This document shows, one piece after another, positions 31,171-34,299 of a DNA stretch of 34,299 nt (the first letter of the stretch is position 1; each line of letters begins with the position of its first letter). The position numbers and the translations under genes are program-made. The notes below the pieces were generated by a model that saw nothing but the letters and a program-made list of their open reading frames with translations, ran no database searches and had not been told where the DNA came from. The stretch is from Caryophanales bacterium UBA4278 (GTDB lineage Bacteria; Bacillota_I; Bacilli_A; RFN20; CAG-826), in the NCBI GenBank assembly GCA_002395065.1, contig DGVS01000004.1, positions 1 to 34,299 of the forward strand. The letters are read 5' to 3'.

Positions 31171-31892
31171 TTTAGTTCCTCCATAACAACTTTTGGATCA
31201 ATAAATTGATAAGTGACAGTATCAACTAAAGGAGCGTACTTTTTAAGTTTCTCCTTGGAGTCAATTGTCCAGATATTTGTGAAATGTTTTTTAGTGTAAC
31301 GTAAGACACGTTTTTCCTCGAATAACTTATCTTCTAAATCAACGGATTCCACACTTCTTCTAAAGAACCAGGTGTATTCATCGGATTTAGCAACAAGAAG
31401 AGAACGAACGAATCCTTCGTGCTTAAATGGCCAAAGAGATCGTGGATCAAAGGAAATTAATAGAACATTTCGTTTGTCTTTGATTCGTCTAAGCATTTCT
31501 TTGGTTTTCGCGGCTAAAGGTTTATAGTTTTTACGGAAGACCTTCATCTCAATCACTATTGGAACTTTTTCTTTGTTGAGATCAAGAACCTCTTGAAGAG
31601 TTGGGATTTCTCCACCATCTAAGAGATGGTAGTTTTCTTTAATCTCTTTTAGAGTTAAATCTTCAATGATTCCGTCTTTACCTGTTGTTCTAATTAGATT
31701 TTCATCATGGCAAACAACAAGTTCGTTGTCTTTAGTTAGATGGATATCAAATTCAAAAGCCACTCCATGATCAATCGCGTTTTGAAAAGCTTTGATACCA
31801 TTTTCGGTAAACTCTTCGTTATGCAATCCACGATGAGCGATTCCTTTAAGGAATACGGGATTGATTTTTGAGATGGCTTTTTCTTTTTTCAT
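31167..31892 (-). CDS. Glycerophosphodiester phosphodiesterase (GDPD)
   Basis: 241 residues. It hydrolyses glycerophosphodiesters to glycerol-3-phosphate and an alcohol. Catalytic pattern: IAHRGLHNEEFTENG (His20, Arg21, Glu30), FEFDIHLTKD (Glu47, Asp49), and His62 in VVCHDENLIRTTG. No signal peptide, so cytosolic. Two nt after the MFS transporter with a GGAGAAG-type site, and overlapping the lipase by 4 nt. Stop is TGA. Confidence 0.93.
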   Translation of the reverse strand: MKKEKAISKINPVFLKGIAHRGLHNEEFTENGIKAFQNAIDHGVAFEFDIHLTKDNELVVCHDENLIRTTGKDGIIEDLTLKEIKENYHLLDGGEIPTLQEVLDLNKEKVPIVIEMKVFRKNYKPLAAKTKEMLRRIKDKRNVLLISFDPRSLWPFKHEGFVRSLLVAKSDEYTWFFRRSVESVDLEDKLFEEKRVLRYTKKHFTNIWTIDSKEKLKKYAPLVDTVTYQFIDPKVVMEELK

Positions 31893-31894
31893 AA

Positions 31895-33334
31895 TTACTC
31901 TTCCGCTTCTCCGATAGCACTTAAACCTTTTGAGAAGGTTGTTTTCTTATTTTTAATGTTCTTCACAAAGAAGAAGATCGTAAAGGAGATGGCAACACAA
32001 ATGCCAGCGTAGATTGGAAGTAAGAACCAGTCAAAGCTTGGTGCCATTAATAAAGCTCCTAAAGCGATTGGTGTAATTGTTTGCGCAGCCATACTGGATG
32101 CGTAGTAGTAACCAGTGAAGGCACCAATCTTTTTCGAGTTACATAGTTCCACAACCATTGGGAAGGAGTTCACGTGAACTAGTGACATACCAAAGTCTTT
32201 AATAAACCAGATGACAAAGAGCCAAATTGGTAAGCTTCCATTAGGAAGACCAACAGCAAATGTCATAATAATCCAAATTAGATAACCTAAAACGGCTAAT
32301 CCTAAGCCGCCTAAAACGGTGTATTTACGACCAATCTTGGAGGCGATTAATCCACCAAGAGCAAAGCCAATCACACTACCAACACCACCAACAATGGTTA
32401 AGATACCAGTACCAACGGATGATGAATGTGTTCCGTAGATAACATAGTTATTTAAGAATGTACGAACACCATTATCAGCCATGAACCAGAAGAATTCTGC
32501 TCCAAGGATGAGCCAAAGCATAACTTTGTTCGCTTTTGACATTGGTTTATCATCATCAACTTTATCAGTTGTTTGAGAAATAGCATCACCACGAGCCATT
32601 TCATCTTTCATTTCATCAGCAATCTTATTTTCTTTCACTAAGATAAAGAGAACGACTGCGGAGATTAGCATCAGAATTGAGCCAACAAGGAATGGTCCTT
32701 CAATAGCCCAGATGTTTTTATAAGCCCAGGTGTGTGCTTTTAATGTTCCATCAGGGTTTTGGGTTGTTCCTAAGTAATCAGAAAGAATAAAGACAAAGCC
32801 AACCACTGTGGCAAAAGCACCACCGAGGTAACCCATAATGTTAATAATACCGTTAGCTTTACTACGTAATGGCTTTGGTGTCATGTCTGGCATCAAAGCG
32901 ACAGCTGGGTTCCGATACATCATGGCGAACAAGACAACAATCGCCATTAAAATAATTACGCCAACAGTATTAGAGTAATGAAACAAAACAGGAATAAATG
33001 GGAATGCAACTGCACAAACAAAGGTTCCAACTAAAATATATGGCATACGTTTACCAATTTTTGTGTGCGTTTTATCAGAAATCCTTCCGAAGATTGGTAG
33101 TAAGATTAAGGCGGCTAGATTATCTAGTGCCATCATAATACCAACTAAGTATTGGACTTCTTTTTCGTTTGAGATTCCTAAGGAGTTTTTAAATAATTCG
33201 GTTAGGAATGTTGGACACCAAGTGTCATAGACTTGCCACAACAAAAGGATGCCAAAGAATGCGAAACCAATGATAAAAGTTCTTTTATAATTCAGTTTGA
33301 ACCATTGGTTTGCATCATTTGTTTGTGCATTCAT
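31895..33334 (-). CDS. MFS transporter (GPH/SLC45-like)
   Basis: 479 residues, twelve predicted membrane helices. The loop GRISDKTHTKIGKRMPYI after helix 2 is the MFS signature in the form seen in SLC45/GPH sugar cation symporters, and MYRNPAVALMPDMTPKPLRSKANG matches the loop 4-5 region of this group. The central loop is hydrophilic (KENKIADEMKDE...). Substrate unknown; in this operon a glycerophosphodiester, glycerol-phosphate or sugar is plausible. GGAGG site 8 nt before the ATG. Confidence 0.87.
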   Translation of the reverse strand: MNAQTNDANQWFKLNYKRTFIIGFAFFGILLLWQVYDTWCPTFLTELFKNSLGISNEKEVQYLVGIMMALDNLAALILLPIFGRISDKTHTKIGKRMPYILVGTFVCAVAFPFIPVLFHYSNTVGVIILMAIVVLFAMMYRNPAVALMPDMTPKPLRSKANGIINIMGYLGGAFATVVGFVFILSDYLGTTQNPDGTLKAHTWAYKNIWAIEGPFLVGSILMLISAVVLFILVKENKIADEMKDEMARGDAISQTTDKVDDDKPMSKANKVMLWLILGAEFFWFMADNGVRTFLNNYVIYGTHSSSVGTGILTIVGGVGSVIGFALGGLIASKIGRKYTVLGGLGLAVLGYLIWIIMTFAVGLPNGSLPIWLFVIWFIKDFGMSLVHVNSFPMVVELCNSKKIGAFTGYYYASSMAAQTITPIALGALLMAPSFDWFLLPIYAGICVAISFTIFFFVKNIKNKKTTFSKGLSAIGEAEE

Positions 33335-33350
33335 TTTTACGCCTCCAAAT

Positions 33351-34142
33351 TTATTTTTCTAACAAGGATGGTAGTTCCTTAATTGAATCTAAAAGATATG
33401 TTGGTTGGTGTTCATATTTCTTAACGTCTTCTAAGGAAGACTCTCCAGAAAGAACACAAAGAGTATCAACATTGGCGTTTGCTCCAACAAGAATATCGGT
33501 GTATAAACGATCCCCAACAACGAGGATTTCATCTTTCTTGACATTAAAACGTTTGGCGAGGTAATCGATAACAACCGGATTTGGCTTACCCATGACGGTT
33601 GCTTTCTTACCGGTACAACGATAAATCCATTCGCACATGCCACCACAATCTGGAATATATAATCCGTCTTCAATTGGACATCTCCAGTCGAGGTTAGTTG
33701 CAATAAATGGAAGATCTTTCTTTTGTAGATATAAACAAGCACCTTTTAGTTCGTCATAGACTAATTCGGTTGAAAATCCACAAACCACTGCTTCAACATC
33801 AACGTTTTCATCATAACGATCAATGTATTTAAAATGTTTAGCCAGTTTATCTTTTAAGCATTTGTTACCAACACAGTAGATTGTTTTCACACCTAAATCT
33901 TTGAGATAAGAAATAGTTACTTCAGTGGATGAATAAAAGTTATGTTCTAAAGAACACTTAATCCCAAAGTTTTTAATTTTCTTTTCGTAGAACTCTAAAT
34001 CGTGGGATGAATTATTGGTAAAGAAAACATATTCGATATGGTGTTTATCTAAATAATCAAATGTTTCTTTTGAACCATCAATTAGGTTCTTGCCTAAATA
34101 GACAGTTCCATCCATGTCAAATATGACAAGTTTCTTGTTCAT
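33351..34142 (-). CDS. HAD-IIA family phosphatase (NagD-like)
   Basis: 263 residues. HAD motif I FDMDGTVYLG with Asp9 and Asp11, motif II VFFTNNSS, a cap domain of the C2 type (HAD-IIA), and motif IV VVGDRLYTDI. Family members dephosphorylate nucleoside monophosphates, p-nitrophenyl phosphate or glycerol-phosphate-like substrates. It is the first gene of the lipid-related operon, so glycerol-phosphate or phosphoglycolate are reasonable guesses. No ribosome site: the -10 TATAAT ends 10 nt before the ATG. Confidence 0.92.
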   Translation of the reverse strand: MNKKLVIFDMDGTVYLGKNLIDGSKETFDYLDKHHIEYVFFTNNSSHDLEFYEKKIKNFGIKCSLEHNFYSSTEVTISYLKDLGVKTIYCVGNKCLKDKLAKHFKYIDRYDENVDVEAVVCGFSTELVYDELKGACLYLQKKDLPFIATNLDWRCPIEDGLYIPDCGGMCEWIYRCTGKKATVMGKPNPVVIDYLAKRFNVKKDEILVVGDRLYTDILVGANANVDTLCVLSGESSLEDVKKYEHQPTYLLDSIKELPSLLEK

Positions 34143-34152
34143 AACTTAATCA

Positions 34153-34174
34153 ATTATAGCACATTTAAATGTGC
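34153..34174 (-). promoter_or_regulatory. Promoter and perfect palindrome upstream of the HAD gene
   Basis: Extended -10 TGC-TATAAT (hexamer 34158-34153 on the minus strand) abuts a perfect 16-bp palindrome, GCACATTTAAATGTGC (34159-34174), that fills the spacer. No convincing -35 is present. The palindrome may be an operator for this six-gene operon. Confidence 0.55.
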
Positions 34175-34179
34175 ATTAA

Positions 34180-34216
34180 TTAAAAGAAAAGAGAACTCCA
34201 ATTTTTGGGTTCTCTA
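34180..34216 (-). terminator. Terminator of an upstream minus-strand gene beyond the window
   Basis: Minus strand AGAGAACCC-aaaaatt-GGaGTTCTCT (34190-34215) followed by TTTTCTTTTAATT. It lies downstream of repeat copy D, so a minus-strand gene should end at or just past the right edge. Confidence 0.8.
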
Positions 34217-34233
34217 TTTCAAATTAATTAATT

Positions 34234-34270
34234 GGGGTTTTGTAGTAAAATCACTAGTAATTTACGGTTA
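34234..34270 (-). repeat. Dispersed 3'-end palindromic repeat, copy D
   Basis: Plus-strand order GGTTTTG-TAGT-aaaatc-ACTA-GTAATTTACGGTTA lines up with copy A base for base apart from the stem, where TAGT/ACTA replaces CTGG/CCAG. The stem is kept by paired changes. A TAA at 34270-34268 (minus) may be the stop of the gene beyond the edge. Confidence 0.65.
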
Positions 34271-34299
34271 TTTAATTTTTTTATCCGTATAACAAAGTT

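Overview
The window looks like a chromosomal segment of a low-GC, Gram-positive-type bacterium, probably an uncultured Bacilli/Mollicutes-related or Erysipelotrichia-like gut lineage. This rests on AT-rich DNA, tightly packed overlapping operons, GGAGG-type ribosome sites, several lipoprotein signal peptides, no outer-membrane genes, and a Firmicutes-style tRNA set. UGA appears to be a normal stop: it ends the 48-aa zinc-ribbon gene and the GDPD gene, each in an ATGA overlap with the next start. I see no IS element, prophage, rRNA or CRISPR array.

Layout. 1-3777: a partial DUF2804 gene and an unknown membrane protein (-), an SGNH esterase (+), a LURP-one-like protein and an EamA-type transporter (-). 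3783-7459: eight tRNA genes in four clusters (Ser-UGA, a CAU-anticodon tRNA with an aberrant T arm, Pro-UGG, Met-CAU, Ala-UGC, Cys-GCA, Arg-ACG, a second Pro-UGG). These frame an orphan nuclease-like protein and a cysK-cysE pair for cysteine synthesis. 7476-12396: a potABCD polyamine importer with unusually enlarged PotA and PotD. 12571-13641: a lipoprotein with two thioredoxin-like domains. 13680-18465: a six-gene operon with a DUF1624 membrane acyltransferase, an acyl-CoA ligase, a small zinc ribbon, an MTA/SAH-deaminase-like amidohydrolase, a SHOCT membrane protein and an orphan Phd/YefM antitoxin. 18543-23643: a SAM-binding protein, PepT, a multi-TM protein, a pyridoxal kinase and an MscS channel. 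23663-27157: a 1164-aa repeat-containing surface protein upstream of mscS. 27336-28929: inorganic pyrophosphatase and a DUF1295 membrane enzyme. 28989-34142: a HAD phosphatase - MFS transporter - GDPD - lipase lipoprotein - ThiS - ThiF operon that reads as glycerolipid breakdown plus an orphan ubiquitin-like/E1 pair.

Two features cut across gene families. First, most transcription units whose first gene lacks a ribosome-binding site have a sigma-A-type promoter whose -10 box ends about 7 nt before the ATG, so their mRNAs are predicted to be leaderless; this decides several start codons (1574, 12571, 18543). Second, a short palindromic repeat with the core TTGCTG...CAGCAA followed by CGGTTA sits right at the 3' ends of minus-strand genes at about 22.5, 27.3 and 34.25 kb, with a degenerate form at 27.95 kb. 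The best candidates for something undescribed are the zinc-less ThiF/ThiS pair in the lipid operon, the acyl-ligase/DUF1624/zinc-ribbon operon, and the PotD with a Cys-rich insertion.
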